A DNA stretch of 64,000 nucleotides from Clostridiales bacterium (GTDB lineage Bacteria; Bacillota; Clostridia; Christensenellales; Borkfalkiaceae): the NCBI GenBank assembly GCA_015069615.1, contig SVIF01000002.1:23643-87642 (forward strand). Reading direction: 5' to 3'. Shown here in pieces: positions 1 to 8,304 of this stretch. Under the pieces are notes generated by a model. That model did no database searches. It had not been told where the DNA came from and was given only the letters and a program-made list of their open reading frames with translations. A program made the position numbers and the translations under genes. The stretch's first letter is position 1. Each line of letters opens with the position of its first letter.

Positions 1-1099
1 CGGTTGCAGGGAACAACTTTTTCAGCTTAGCAATGTACGCCTTCCATTCGGGGCGTTCTACTTTCTTTGCTTTTTTCAACATGCCGTCCAAAAAGTCGTT
101 TAAGTCGGCGTGGATTTTGTAGTCAATGGAAAGGGTGGGCTTATCTAATTCGGCGGCGTCAACGTCGCACATAATCTTATAAGCGTTTTTTGCAAAATTT
201 TCCCCGTTATAACTGATTAACCGGATATTCAAACGGCAACCAACAACAATCAGTAGGTCGGCGTTTTGCAACGCAAAGTTCCCCACGCGGTTACCAACCG
301 TGCCCGGTCTACCCGCATAGCAAGGATGCGAATCGGGGATCAGATCGTTTGCAGACCACGCCGTAACGCAAGGAATTCCCGTTTTGCTTAGCAATTTGTG
401 TAATTTTTCTAAACCGCCGGCATATCTAACCGCAGAACCCGCAAAAATTAGGGGGCGTTTGCTTTCCTTTAGGCGTTGCCATACAAAATCTACCGCTTTT
501 GCATCCAAAGTGGGCAAGGGTTCGGGGTTTTCTTCGGCAGGGTTAAATTCCTTTAATCCTTCGGTTTCAATAATCGCACTTTGTACGTTAATGGGTATAT
601 CCAACCAAACGGGACCGCGCCTTCCGTTTAAGGCAAGGAACAGCGCTTTTTGCAAGTGATACAAAATTTCGTTGGGGTTTTCTATCATCACCGCATACTT
701 GGTCATGTTTTTTACCGAAGCGGTAATATCAAATTCCTGGTCGCCAAGTTGGCGCAAGGGTAGGTCGGTAGAATGGATCGTGGTAATGTGTTTTACTTGA
801 CCGCTGATTACGAACATGGGGATAGAATCCACGTAACCGCCCATTACACCCGTAATGGCGTTAGTACCGCCGGGGCCGGTGGTTACGCAAAGGCATGCAA
901 GGCGATTGTGCATGCGGTAATAACTTTCTGCGGCAATCGCACAGGCCTGTTCGTGATGTTGGTAGGTTACGTGCAAGCCTTGTTTTTTCCCCAAGCCGTC
1001 GTTTAAGTGCATAGCACCGCCACCGGTTACCGAAAAAACTTCGCTAATGCCGTTTTTAACCAAAAAATCTGCAATAAAATCTGCTACGCGGATTTGCAT
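1..1099 (-). CDS. Thiamine-pyrophosphate enzyme, acetolactate-synthase-like (3' part missing)
   Basis: The reading frame opens at an ATG at 1097-1099 and runs off the left edge, so about 366 N-terminal residues are visible. It has the N-terminal Pyr domain of the acetolactate synthase/pyruvate oxidase family: a GGGAMH turn near residue 27 and a conserved HHEQA motif whose Glu (about residue 50) normally activates the TPP ring. A TGPGGTN loop follows, then a middle Rossmann-like domain. The PP-binding GDG domain lies outside the window. It is the last visible gene of a CDP-sugar operon, 15 bp after rfbH. In yersiniose biosynthesis a TPP enzyme (YerE) adds a two-carbon unit from pyruvate to a CDP-3,6-dideoxy-4-ketohexose. 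The context suggests that role rather than branched-chain amino acid synthesis, but this is inference. Confidence 0.85.
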   Translation of the reverse strand, partial: MQIRVADFIADFLVKNGISEVFSVTGGGAMHLNDGLGKKQGLHVTYQHHEQACAIAAESYYRMHNRLACLCVTTGPGGTNAITGVMGGYVDSIPMFVISGQVKHITTIHSTDLPLRQLGDQEFDITASVKNMTKYAVMIENPNEILYHLQKALFLALNGRRGPVWLDIPINVQSAIIETEGLKEFNPAEENPEPLPTLDAKAVDFVWQRLKESKRPLIFAGSAVRYAGGLEKLHKLLSKTGIPCVTAWSANDLIPDSHPCYAGRPGTVGNRVGNFALQNADLLIVVGCRLNIRLISYNGENFAKNAYKIMCDVDAAELDKPTLSIDYKIHADLNDFLDGMLKKAKKVERPEWKAYIAKLKKLFPAT

Positions 1100-1114
1100 G
1101 TGTTTCTCCCAAAA

Positions 1115-2443
1115 TTATTTTCCAAAATGACTACGAATCAGTTTCGCAGTATAATCTAGCATTTCCTTTTTCATGCCCGGATATACGCCCACCCAAAGGG
1201 TGCGTTGCATAATGTTGTCCGTGTTGGTAAGTTCGCCAACTACGCGGTATTCCGTACCTTCTTTATCTCTTAAAGAGTCAAAGCAAGGGTGGCGAATAAT
1301 GTTGCCCGAGAATAGCATACGCGTTTGTACGTTATGCGATTCCAACAGTTCGGTAACAGCATCACGGGTGGCGTTATCCTTAAAGGTCATAAGGAAGCCG
1401 AACCAACTAGGATCACTGTTTTCTTCTGCAACGGGAAGCATAACTTCATCTGCAACGGGCGTAAGTAAGTCCTTTAAGTATTGCCAGTTTTGCTTTCTTT
1501 TTTCCACAAAGGTGGGGAATTTCTTTAATTGCGCGCAACCAATAGCTGCTTGCAGGTCGGTTGCTTTTAAATTGTAACCCAGGTGCGAATAAACGTATTT
1601 GTGATCGTAACCCTTAGGTAATAATCCGTATTGACCGTCGTAACGGTGGCCGCAACGGTTATCCATACCGCTGGGGCAAACGCAATCACGCCCCCAATCG
1701 CGCAAGGACTGCGCAATTTTCTTAAGAAGGGGATTACGCGTATAAACGGCACCGCCTTCGCCCATAGTCATGTGATGGGGAGGATAGAAACTGCTGGTAC
1801 CGATGTCCCCCCAAGTACCCGTAAAGCGGGTTTCGCCGTCAATGGTGTAGCGGCTACCAAGTGCGTCGCAGTTATCTTCTACCAGCCATAAGTTGTGCTT
1901 ATCACAGAATTCTTTTACCGCCTTTAAGTTAAAGGGGTTACCTAAGGTATGCGCAATCATCACCGCTTTGGTTTTGTTAGAAAGCGCTTTTTCTAACATA
2001 TTTACGTCAATATTGTAACTTTGCGCATCCACGTCTACGAAAACGGGAACCGCACCGTATTGCATAATGGGGGTAACGGTGGTGGGGAATCCGCAAGCAA
2101 CCGTAATTACTTCGTCCCCGCGCTTAATTTGGCGTTCCTTTAGTAAGGGGGAGGTCAAGGTCATAAACGCAAGCAAGTTCGCACTGCTACCGCTGTTTAC
2201 TAATAAACAAAAGGGAACACCCAAATATTTAGCAAGGCCCTTTTCAAATTCATCCGTATATCTACCGCTAGTAAGCCAAAATTCCAAAGCGGAATCTACT
2301 AAGGAAAGCATTTCTTCGCTGTCAAAAACACGTGCAGCGTAGGTTACGCGATCCCCTTCGGTAAAGGGCTTTTCCTTGTTCTTAGCAAAGGTTTCTTCGT
2401 AATATTGCTTGGTTAGTTCTAAAATTTTCGATTTCGTATCCAT
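1115..2443 (-). CDS. rfbH: CDP-4-keto-6-deoxyglucose 3-dehydrase (RfbH/DdhC-type, PMP and [2Fe-2S])
   Basis: This 442-residue protein has the aspartate-aminotransferase (DegT/DnrJ/EryC1) fold but is not an aminotransferase. The position that normally holds the PLP-binding Lys is His (HH at 223-224, in the segment SFYPPHHMTMGEGG), the hallmark of the E1 dehydrase that uses PMP. Cysteines at 192, 254, 256 and 264, with C-x-C-x7-C spacing for the last three, match the [2Fe-2S] ligands known for E1. The enzyme removes the C3 hydroxyl of CDP-4-keto-6-deoxy-D-glucose on the way to 3,6-dideoxyhexoses. It sits directly after the SDR gene and after rfbF and rfbG, so the whole CDP branch is present. 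The partner reductase (E3) is not seen in this window. Confidence 0.93.
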   Translation of the reverse strand: MDTKSKILELTKQYYEETFAKNKEKPFTEGDRVTYAARVFDSEEMLSLVDSALEFWLTSGRYTDEFEKGLAKYLGVPFCLLVNSGSSANLLAFMTLTSPLLKERQIKRGDEVITVACGFPTTVTPIMQYGAVPVFVDVDAQSYNIDVNMLEKALSNKTKAVMIAHTLGNPFNLKAVKEFCDKHNLWLVEDNCDALGSRYTIDGETRFTGTWGDIGTSSFYPPHHMTMGEGGAVYTRNPLLKKIAQSLRDWGRDCVCPSGMDNRCGHRYDGQYGLLPKGYDHKYVYSHLGYNLKATDLQAAIGCAQLKKFPTFVEKRKQNWQYLKDLLTPVADEVMLPVAEENSDPSWFGFLMTFKDNATRDAVTELLESHNVQTRMLFSGNIIRHPCFDSLRDKEGTEYRVVGELTNTDNIMQRTLWVGVYPGMKKEMLDYTAKLIRSHFGK

Positions 2444-2447
2444 GGTA

Positions 2448-3317
2448 TTATAGTTCCTTTTCGTTTATTTTTTCTTTGATGCTTGTATAATAAGAAATTA
2501 AATTTGTTAGCGAAGTATCAAAAGGGGTAAAAGTGAAGTCCTTGATAGCGGAAAGCAGTTTTTGGTTGCTTGCCGTATAATCATAGCCCGTACCAAGCAC
2601 TTTTAATTCGCTTTTACTTTCCGTTTTTTCAATTACGGCTTTCGCAATTTCTTGCATGGTTAGGGTAAAGGAAGGTACGGCGTTATAATCACCAAAAGGC
2701 ACGTCTTCGGTAATTATCCGTTCGGTTATTCTGCATAAATCCGCAACGTCCACGTAAGAAAAGGATTTATCTTGGCGGATTTCAAGGGGAAGATCAAACA
2801 AAGCCTTACATATCGCGTTGGAAATAAAGCGCATAGTGTAATCTTCGTATTTTCCGTATACGCCGAAACAGCGCAAGTTATAACCGTAATTATCTTCCTT
2901 CATCATCCGTGTTTCCACGTAACGGGGAAAACCCGTTTCATCACGGGGAATCACCTCACCGAACTCGTTTTCGGTAATGAAGGAAAGGGAACGGGTCATC
3001 ATGTCGTATTCACTGCCACTGCCGTAGTGTACAAACTTTTTCACCCCGGCGTCCTTTGCCGCCTTTGAAACAGAAGCGAAAACTAAAAGGTTGATAAAGG
3101 TTAAATTTTCTTTATCCACTGCCTTTCTATGCCCGGGTTTTGCAGCGGTATGTAAAACTGCATCCGGTTGCAGCTGCTTAAAAAGGTCGGTAAGGGCAGG
3201 ACAATCCGTAAAATCTACGTCGTTATGCGAAAGGGGGATTACCTCGTGATTCGGGGCAAAATATTCGCACAAATTTTTGCCGATAAACCCGCGCGCGCCC
3301 GTAACGACTATTTTCAT
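2448..3317 (-). CDS. NAD-dependent epimerase/dehydratase (SDR), CDP-deoxysugar reductase candidate
   Basis: This 289-residue extended SDR has an N-terminal nucleotide-binding loop (TGARGFIG, residues 6-13). It continues with the family's FGVYGKYEDY segment at 151-160, which is common in epimerases of CDP-sugar loci. The usual catalytic Tyr-x3-Lys appears as Tyr133-x3-Arg137 (codon CGG). Its start overlaps the rfbG stop by 4 bp, so the two are translationally coupled. By position it is the likely C4 reductase of the pathway, analogous to abequose or paratose synthase, or to YerF if the neighbouring TPP enzyme first adds a two-carbon branch. The exact product sugar cannot be read from sequence. 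Confidence 0.8.
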   Translation of the reverse strand: MKIVVTGARGFIGKNLCEYFAPNHEVIPLSHNDVDFTDCPALTDLFKQLQPDAVLHTAAKPGHRKAVDKENLTFINLLVFASVSKAAKDAGVKKFVHYGSGSEYDMMTRSLSFITENEFGEVIPRDETGFPRYVETRMMKEDNYGYNLRCFGVYGKYEDYTMRFISNAICKALFDLPLEIRQDKSFSYVDVADLCRITERIITEDVPFGDYNAVPSFTLTMQEIAKAVIEKTESKSELKVLGTGYDYTASNQKLLSAIKDFTFTPFDTSLTNLISYYTSIKEKINEKEL

Positions 3318-4381
3318 TGTAAAAAGTCCTCAATTTGTCTTAAGGTTACTGCCAGCATATCTTCACCGCGTGCATCCGCCGTATACCATTCTACTGAAAC
3401 GCGGATGGTATCGTCTGCCGAATAACGGGGGCGGAAACCTAAAACTTCTTTGGATTTATCAATATTTAGCATTAAAAGGGAAGCTTCGTGCGGAGCGTTG
3501 GGATTTTCGTGAATCTCGTACGTTGCACCAGGAAAATATTTTACAAACAATTGCAAAATATCCAAAACAGGTTTGCAGTGCGAAACTTCGGGGCCGATAT
3601 TATAGTGCCCGGCATAAGAAACGTTATTATATTGTAACGCCGCCAACTTTAGATACTGAAAAACGGGTTCCATAACGTGTTCCCAGGGGCGTACAGCTTT
3701 GGGGTTGCGAATAATAATGGGTTCGCCCTTTAAAGAATAACGAACGCAGTCGGGAATCAAGCGATTGTCCGCCCAGTCCCCACCACCTAAAACGTTACCC
3801 GCACGGCAAGTGGAAATGCTAACGCCGTGTTCGGCAAACTTTTCGGGGTTAAAGAAGGAGCTTCTGTATGCCTTCGTTACCAGTTCACTGCACGCTTTGC
3901 TGTTGGAATAAGGGTCGTAACCGCCCAGTGCGTCCGTTTCTACGTAACCACGGGTTAGCGAAAGGTTTTCGTATACTTTATCAGTGGTAACGTTTACGAA
4001 GGAGCGAACGCTTTTGGTGTGGCGTACCGCTTCTAACACGTTAACCGTGCCCATGACGTTGGTTTGATACGTCCAAACAGGGGCTTTGTAACTTTCCAGT
4101 ACAATGGGCTGTGCCGCCATATGAATTACAATTTCGGGTTGAAAATCGGTAAACGCTTTTAAAAGTTTATCGTAATCTGAAATATCTCCGATAATAGACG
4201 TACAAAGTTTATCCCCACCGATTTTTTCAAACATAGAAGGGGTAGTGTTGGGCGCAAGGGAATACCCTAATACTTTTGCGCCGAATTTGTGCAGTGCCGC
4301 AAGCATCCAGCTACCCTTAAACCCGGTATGTCCGGTAAGTAAAACTCGCTTGCCCTTGTAAAAAGATGCGTAATCAAACAT
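3314..4381 (-). CDS. rfbG: CDP-glucose 4,6-dehydratase
   Basis: This 355-residue SDR dehydratase converts CDP-D-glucose to CDP-4-keto-6-deoxy-D-glucose. Residues 16-23 form the NAD-binding loop TGHTGFKG, typical of RfbG rather than of dTDP-glucose dehydratases. The active site shows TTDK at 132-135 and Tyr158-x3-Lys162 (YSNSK). Length is normal for the family. It follows rfbF after a 97-bp gap containing a hairpin and overlaps the next SDR by 4 bp. Confidence 0.95.
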   Translation of the reverse strand: MFDYASFYKGKRVLLTGHTGFKGSWMLAALHKFGAKVLGYSLAPNTTPSMFEKIGGDKLCTSIIGDISDYDKLLKAFTDFQPEIVIHMAAQPIVLESYKAPVWTYQTNVMGTVNVLEAVRHTKSVRSFVNVTTDKVYENLSLTRGYVETDALGGYDPYSNSKACSELVTKAYRSSFFNPEKFAEHGVSISTCRAGNVLGGGDWADNRLIPDCVRYSLKGEPIIIRNPKAVRPWEHVMEPVFQYLKLAALQYNNVSYAGHYNIGPEVSHCKPVLDILQLFVKYFPGATYEIHENPNAPHEASLLMLNIDKSKEVLGFRPRYSADDTIRVSVEWYTADARGEDMLAVTLRQIEDFLQ

Positions 4382-4443
4382 AGAATCACCTAATAGTTTT
4401 TTTGTTGATAGGGAAATGAAAACCCCCGTAAATTAAACGGAAA

Positions 4444-4467
4444 GCGAGGTAGTCGTTTTTACCTCGC
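4444..4467 (-). other. Intercistronic hairpin between rfbF and rfbG
   Basis: An 8-bp perfect inverted repeat (GCGAGGTA at 4444-4451 and TACCTCGC at 4460-4467) with an 8-nt loop lies just after the rfbF stop, in the only sizeable gap of the operon. Read in the transcript direction it is followed by a mixed pyrimidine tract, not a clean T run. It may be a weak attenuator or an mRNA-stabilising hairpin that sets rfbF level relative to the downstream genes. Confidence 0.4.
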
Positions 4468-4478
4468 AAACCAAAAAG

Positions 4479-5246
4479 TTATACCTTCCAAGGAGCATTG
4501 CCCGATTCCCAAAGCGCTTCTAAATCCATTTTGTCGCGCAGGGTATCCATAGGCTTCCAGAAACCGTCGTGTTCGTAAGCAAACAGCTTGCCTTCTCTTG
4601 CAATGTTTTCCAAGGGTTCGCGTTCCCAAGTGGTATCGTCCCCTTCAATGTAATCAAAAATTTCCTTTTCGCAAACAAAGTAACCGCCGTTAATCCATTC
4701 GCGGTTGCCTACTTTCTTTTCTGCAAAGGTGGAAATAGAGCCGTTTTCGCGGATGGAAACCAAACCGAATCTTCCGGTGGGGCGTACGGCAGTAAGGGTT
4801 ACGATACCGCCGCACTTTTTGTGGTATTTAAAAAGTTCCTCAATATTTACGTCCGAAACCCCGTCCCCATAAGTTAAAAAGAAGGGTTCGTCCCCAACGA
4901 AATCGCGAATGCGCTTAATGCGCCCGCCCGTCATAGTGTCTAATCCCGTATCTACAACGGTAACTTTCCAGTTTTCGGAAACGTTTTGATGAACGATACG
5001 TTCGCCCGTTTTAAAATCAAAGGTAACGTCGCTATGATACAAAGCGTAGTTGTTAAAATATTCCTTAATTACGTACTGCTTGTAACCACCGCAAATGATA
5101 AATTCGTTTACGCCGTATTTTGCGTACGTTTTCATAATATGCCATAAGATGGGATTTTCCCCTATGGTAATCATAGGCTTGGGTTTTAAAAGGGATTCTT
5201 CACTGATGCGGGTGCCTTTACCCCCTGCAAGAATGACAGCTTTCAT
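4479..5246 (-). CDS. rfbF: Glucose-1-phosphate cytidylyltransferase
   Basis: This 255-residue nucleotidyltransferase makes CDP-glucose from CTP and glucose-1-phosphate, the entry step for CDP-linked deoxysugars. The N-terminus has the nucleotide-binding signature LAGGKGTR (residues 6-13) and the KPKPM segment that positions the sugar phosphate. The YGDGVSDV stretch carries the metal-binding Asp. Length is as expected for RfbF. Its start overlaps the stop of the GtrA-like gene by 4 bp. Together with rfbG and rfbH it fixes the nucleotide used in this locus as CDP. Confidence 0.95.
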   Translation of the reverse strand: MKAVILAGGKGTRISEESLLKPKPMITIGENPILWHIMKTYAKYGVNEFIICGGYKQYVIKEYFNNYALYHSDVTFDFKTGERIVHQNVSENWKVTVVDTGLDTMTGGRIKRIRDFVGDEPFFLTYGDGVSDVNIEELFKYHKKCGGIVTLTAVRPTGRFGLVSIRENGSISTFAEKKVGNREWINGGYFVCEKEIFDYIEGDDTTWEREPLENIAREGKLFAYEHDGFWKPMDTLRDKMDLEALWESGNAPWKV

Positions 5247-5761
5247 TGGTTTTCCTCCGTATATTCTTCATTGTCTTCAGTCGTTTCGTTGTTTTTAGTT
5301 GCCGCTTCTTCGGGTAACGGCTTTTTCTTGCGGAAAGAAAAGGTCGTATGTCCAACATAGCTCATTACGGTGGTAACGAACAAGGTAACAATCATGGCAA
5401 TGAAGGTGTTCATGCCAAAGCCTTGTACAAGCAGTAGTTTCAGCAAATAATTTACGCCTAATTGAACGACGTAAACGCTGAAAAAGCGAAGGACTTCACC
5501 AACCGACTTTTCTTTGCTTTCAAAAGTAAAATATTTATTCCACAAGTAACTGTGGATGGTTCCGATTGTGTAAGAAACGATTGTTGCAACTAATATTTGT
5601 ATGGGGGTGGCAAGTTCTTTGGTGGAAAGGGAAAAGGGGAGTCCCATTAAAAGATAAATGCCCAGTTCCACCGAAACGCCAACCACGGTGTTAAGTCCGC
5701 CCACTAAGACAAACTTAATTCTGCGGTCCAAACCTTTCAACCATAAAAATAGTTTTTTCAA
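5243..5761 (-). CDS. GtrA-family membrane protein (polyprenyl-phosphate-sugar flippase candidate)
   Basis: This 172-residue protein has four hydrophobic segments. It begins with the typical GtrA motif around residues 16-30 (KFVLVGGLNTVVGV) and has an acidic, hydrophilic tail of about 25 residues. GtrA proteins are thought to move undecaprenyl-phosphate-linked sugars across the membrane. Placed between the aldolase gene and rfbF in one operon, it suggests that the sugar made here is used on the cell surface. Substrate cannot be deduced. Confidence 0.85.
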   Translation of the reverse strand: MKKLFLWLKGLDRRIKFVLVGGLNTVVGVSVELGIYLLMGLPFSLSTKELATPIQILVATIVSYTIGTIHSYLWNKYFTFESKEKSVGEVLRFFSVYVVQLGVNYLLKLLLVQGFGMNTFIAMIVTLFVTTVMSYVGHTTFSFRKKKPLPEEAATKNNETTEDNEEYTEENQ

Positions 5762-5774
5762 AAAAACACCTTCT

Positions 5775-6554
5775 TTATCTAATATTTTTTAGACGTTGTT
5801 CTAACATTGCAATGCGGGCACTGTTTTCTCCTGCCATGGCCGAATATCTTTGTTTTAAGTCGTAAATGTAAAGGTATTCAAATTCAATTGCTTTGGAAAG
5901 ACCAGTGCACATTTTGTCCGTGCCTTTCGTAATATCAAAAATGATTTTGCGTGTTTCTACGCGGTCAATAACCCCTTCCAATTTTTTCAGGTTGGGAATG
6001 GTGTCTGCGGAAATTGCACCGCCCATACCCGCCAAAAGCCCGCGTGCTTTCACTTTGGTAAGAATATCTTTGCAAATTTTGAAAATATTTTCGTTTTCAA
6101 TTTTGCTTCTGTCTAAACCGTAGGAAGCGGAAAGATCCACTCTACCAATCACAACGCCGTCAATCATGCCGTTGTTCGCGTCTAAAATCGCATCTAAATT
6201 GTCATATCCCGTTTTGGTTTCAATGTTGATAAGGAATTTGGTTCCTTCTTCGTTATCTCCATATACCTTTTTAACGGCACCTTCAAATTTTTGTAGGGCA
6301 AAAGGCGTTTCAATCATGGGGGCAATAACGCCGCGGGTAGCAAAAATTTTACTGTCGTCAATATCCGAAACGGCTTCACATCCGCCGATTTTCAAAAAGA
6401 TATCACTGTCCGCACGTGCTACAATTTGCGAAAGGGTAATCATTTCGTTAGTGCGGGTTGCTTCCGCTTCAAATTCGGCCTTCACGCCAACCACGCCGTG
6501 GTTTTCTTTAAGGTCGCGAAGCAGTTCCAGCATTCTTTTTTGACTATTGTTCAT
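5775..6554 (-). CDS. HpcH/HpaI aldolase / citrate-lyase-beta-like protein
   Basis: This 259-residue TIM-barrel protein of the HpcH/HpaI family is the first gene of the operon. Visible family features are the APMIETPFA strand, the INIETKTG strand with its metal-binding Glu, and GRVDLSAS, equivalent to the GPNDLS loop of pyruvate aldolases. Members cleave or form C-C bonds using pyruvate, oxaloacetate or acyl-CoA substrates. Here it precedes CDP-sugar genes and a pyruvate-type TPP enzyme, so a role in making or supplying an unusual sugar precursor is plausible but unproven. Confidence 0.8.
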   Translation of the reverse strand: MNNSQKRMLELLRDLKENHGVVGVKAEFEAEATRTNEMITLSQIVARADSDIFLKIGGCEAVSDIDDSKIFATRGVIAPMIETPFALQKFEGAVKKVYGDNEEGTKFLINIETKTGYDNLDAILDANNGMIDGVVIGRVDLSASYGLDRSKIENENIFKICKDILTKVKARGLLAGMGGAISADTIPNLKKLEGVIDRVETRKIIFDITKGTDKMCTGLSKAIEFEYLYIYDLKQRYSAMAGENSARIAMLEQRLKNIR

Positions 6555-6611
6555 CGTTTTCTTCCTTTATATGGTATATTTTTGCATACGCTATGCGCAG
6601 GCACTATTACT

Positions 6612-6640
6612 AGTTTACCATTTTTATATAACAATTACAA
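6612..6640 (-). promoter_or_regulatory. Sigma-A-type promoter of the CDP-sugar operon
   Basis: On the minus strand there is a -35 box TTGTAA (6635-6640) and a -10 box TAAACT (6612-6617), exactly 17 bp apart. TGG immediately precedes the -10, giving an extended -10. It lies about 60 bp upstream of the first operon gene. The match is moderate. Confidence 0.5.
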
Positions 6641-6761
6641 GTGAAATTTGGGGATACAGAAATTTACTTGTCATCTTTTTTATGACAAAAACAAACAAAG
6701 ATATAAATATGAAAAATATAAAACATAATACGGAAAAATTAAAACAAGGGGGTAAAAGTGC

Positions 6762-6790
6762 TTGCTTTTTTATGATGTGAATGCTATAAT
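6762..6790 (+). promoter_or_regulatory. Sigma-A-type promoter for the membrane glycosyltransferase-like gene
   Basis: TTGCTT (6762-6767), a 17-bp spacer and a perfect TATAAT (6785-6790) preceded by TGC (extended -10). It is followed by an AAAAGGAG ribosome binding site and the ATG at 6811. Confidence 0.65.
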
Positions 6791-6810
6791 TTTGAAAAGG
6801 AGTTTTTCGT

Positions 6811-8190
6811 ATGGGATTTTCTACTTTTTGTAAAGAGCAAATATCAACGAAGCAATTCCGCAAGGTGTTTTATGGCGCCCTTGCGGGAGCGTTTTTGATT
6901 GCTTTAATTTGTTATTTTTGCGGTTTGTTCTTGTTTAGAATGACCGTTTTGACGCGTATTTTTTCGGATTTTTGGGAAACGGTACGTTTTGCAGTAGCAA
7001 AGAATCCGTATGATGAAGTGTTTCATTCTTCTTATCCACCCGTATCTTTTTTGGTAGTATATCCATTTGCCTTAATTTGCAAACGCGAATTGTTGGAATT
7101 GCCCATGGATCAAGCAATATCTTCTGCTCCCTTTTTGTTTGCGTTTTGCTTATTTTTCTTCGTTTGTATTGTCGTGTCCGCGTTTTTGTTGACTCGGCTT
7201 ATTTATGGTAAAATCTCGTTTGTAAAAGTTGTTGAACTTTTTTGCGTTACGCTAGTATCGTTGCCGGTGCTGTTCATGTTTGTGCGCGGAAACGTTGCCC
7301 TCGTTGCATTCGTTTTGGTTTTGGTGTTTTTAAATTTCTATAATTCGCCAAACCGATTACTTCGTTTTGTAGCGTATTTATCCATAGCCGTTGCCGGGGT
7401 CGTTAAGTTTTACGTTCTGTTTTTCGTGCTGCTGTTAGCAAGAAAAGGTAGAATGTTGGATTGTTTGCAAATCTTAGTTTTATTTTTACTTCTCTTTATT
7501 TTGCCTTTTGGCGTGTACGGTTTTAACTCCTTTAATATTTGGCTTTCTAGGTTGTCCGGGTTTGTGATTACGCGTTTCCAAGTTGCACACGCACACAATC
7601 TTACCTTTGTTCATCCTCTTGTAATTATACATACGATTGTGGACTTTTTGGGTTGGAACTGGGATCCGTGGTTAACGGGAATTACCATAGCAGTGCACGT
7701 TGCTTTTATTTTGTTTGCCGCAATTCTTACCATGTTTGTAAAGTCTGACTATAAGGCGTTCACCCTTTGCACGCTTTTGTGTTGCCTTTCTTTGAATCCC
7801 GCATACTTATATATCGGAATCTTCTTTTTCCCGCTGTTATTGCAAGATTTAAAGAAGGAAAGAATCTCTCGGATAAAAGCAGGGTTTTATCTTTTGTTCT
7901 TTACTCCGTTAATTTACGTCCATTGGATAGGTGCATATTTGCAAATGTTTGCATGCGTAACGTTTGCTGTTATAGTTCTTATATCCAGCGTAAAAGAACT
8001 CCGCGCTACGTACGGGATAAAATCCATGTGGAAACATATACTTCTTTTGCTTAGCGGGTTTGTAAATAACGGTAAAAGCCTTGCGGAAAGGGAGTGTGCC
8101 GCAGCACAAACCGAACAAGCCGAAGAATCAATGCAAACGCAAGAATGTGTGTCGCAGCAAGATGCCCTTGGTGATGAACCTTTAGAATAA
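6811..8190 (+). CDS. Multi-spanning membrane protein, GT87/DUF2029-like glycosyltransferase candidate
   Basis: This 459-residue integral membrane protein has roughly ten hydrophobic segments and a polar, Gln/Glu-rich C-terminal tail of about 50 residues. After the first membrane segment there is an NPYDEVFHSSYPP loop. Asp/Glu residues in that first outer loop, followed by a YPP motif, resemble polyprenyl-phosphate-mannose-dependent (GT-C, GT87) mannosyltransferases. It has a good ribosome binding site (AAAAGGAG, 8 bp before ATG) and its own promoter, and is divergent from the CDP-sugar operon. It could transfer a lipid-linked sugar to a surface polymer. The family assignment is from fold-like features only. 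Confidence 0.6.
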   Translation: MGFSTFCKEQISTKQFRKVFYGALAGAFLIALICYFCGLFLFRMTVLTRIFSDFWETVRFAVAKNPYDEVFHSSYPPVSFLVVYPFALICKRELLELPMDQAISSAPFLFAFCLFFFVCIVVSAFLLTRLIYGKISFVKVVELFCVTLVSLPVLFMFVRGNVALVAFVLVLVFLNFYNSPNRLLRFVAYLSIAVAGVVKFYVLFFVLLLARKGRMLDCLQILVLFLLLFILPFGVYGFNSFNIWLSRLSGFVITRFQVAHAHNLTFVHPLVIIHTIVDFLGWNWDPWLTGITIAVHVAFILFAAILTMFVKSDYKAFTLCTLLCCLSLNPAYLYIGIFFFPLLLQDLKKERISRIKAGFYLLFFTPLIYVHWIGAYLQMFACVTFAVIVLISSVKELRATYGIKSMWKHILLLLSGFVNNGKSLAERECAAAQTEQAEESMQTQECVSQQDALGDEPLE

Positions 8191-8207
8191 GAGAATTAAC
8201 AAAATTT

Positions 8208-8236
8208 CGCAGGGTTTTTCCCCTGCGTTTTTTGTT
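8208..8236 (+). terminator. Rho-independent terminator
   Basis: CGCAGGG (8208-8214), a short T-rich loop, CCCTGCG (8221-8227), then TTTTTTG. It ends the glycosyltransferase-like transcript. Confidence 0.85.
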
Positions 8237-8304
8237 TTCAAATTCTAAGAAATTGCATGCCGTCAAGTAATAACTTTGCCTTCTTTGCATACACTATTAG
8301 CATT

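Noticed and set aside
6668..6688. Inverted repeat TTGTCAT/ATGACAA between the divergent surface-sugar transcripts
   Set aside because: Short, AT-rich and without a clear position relative to either promoter; could be an operator, but support is too thin.
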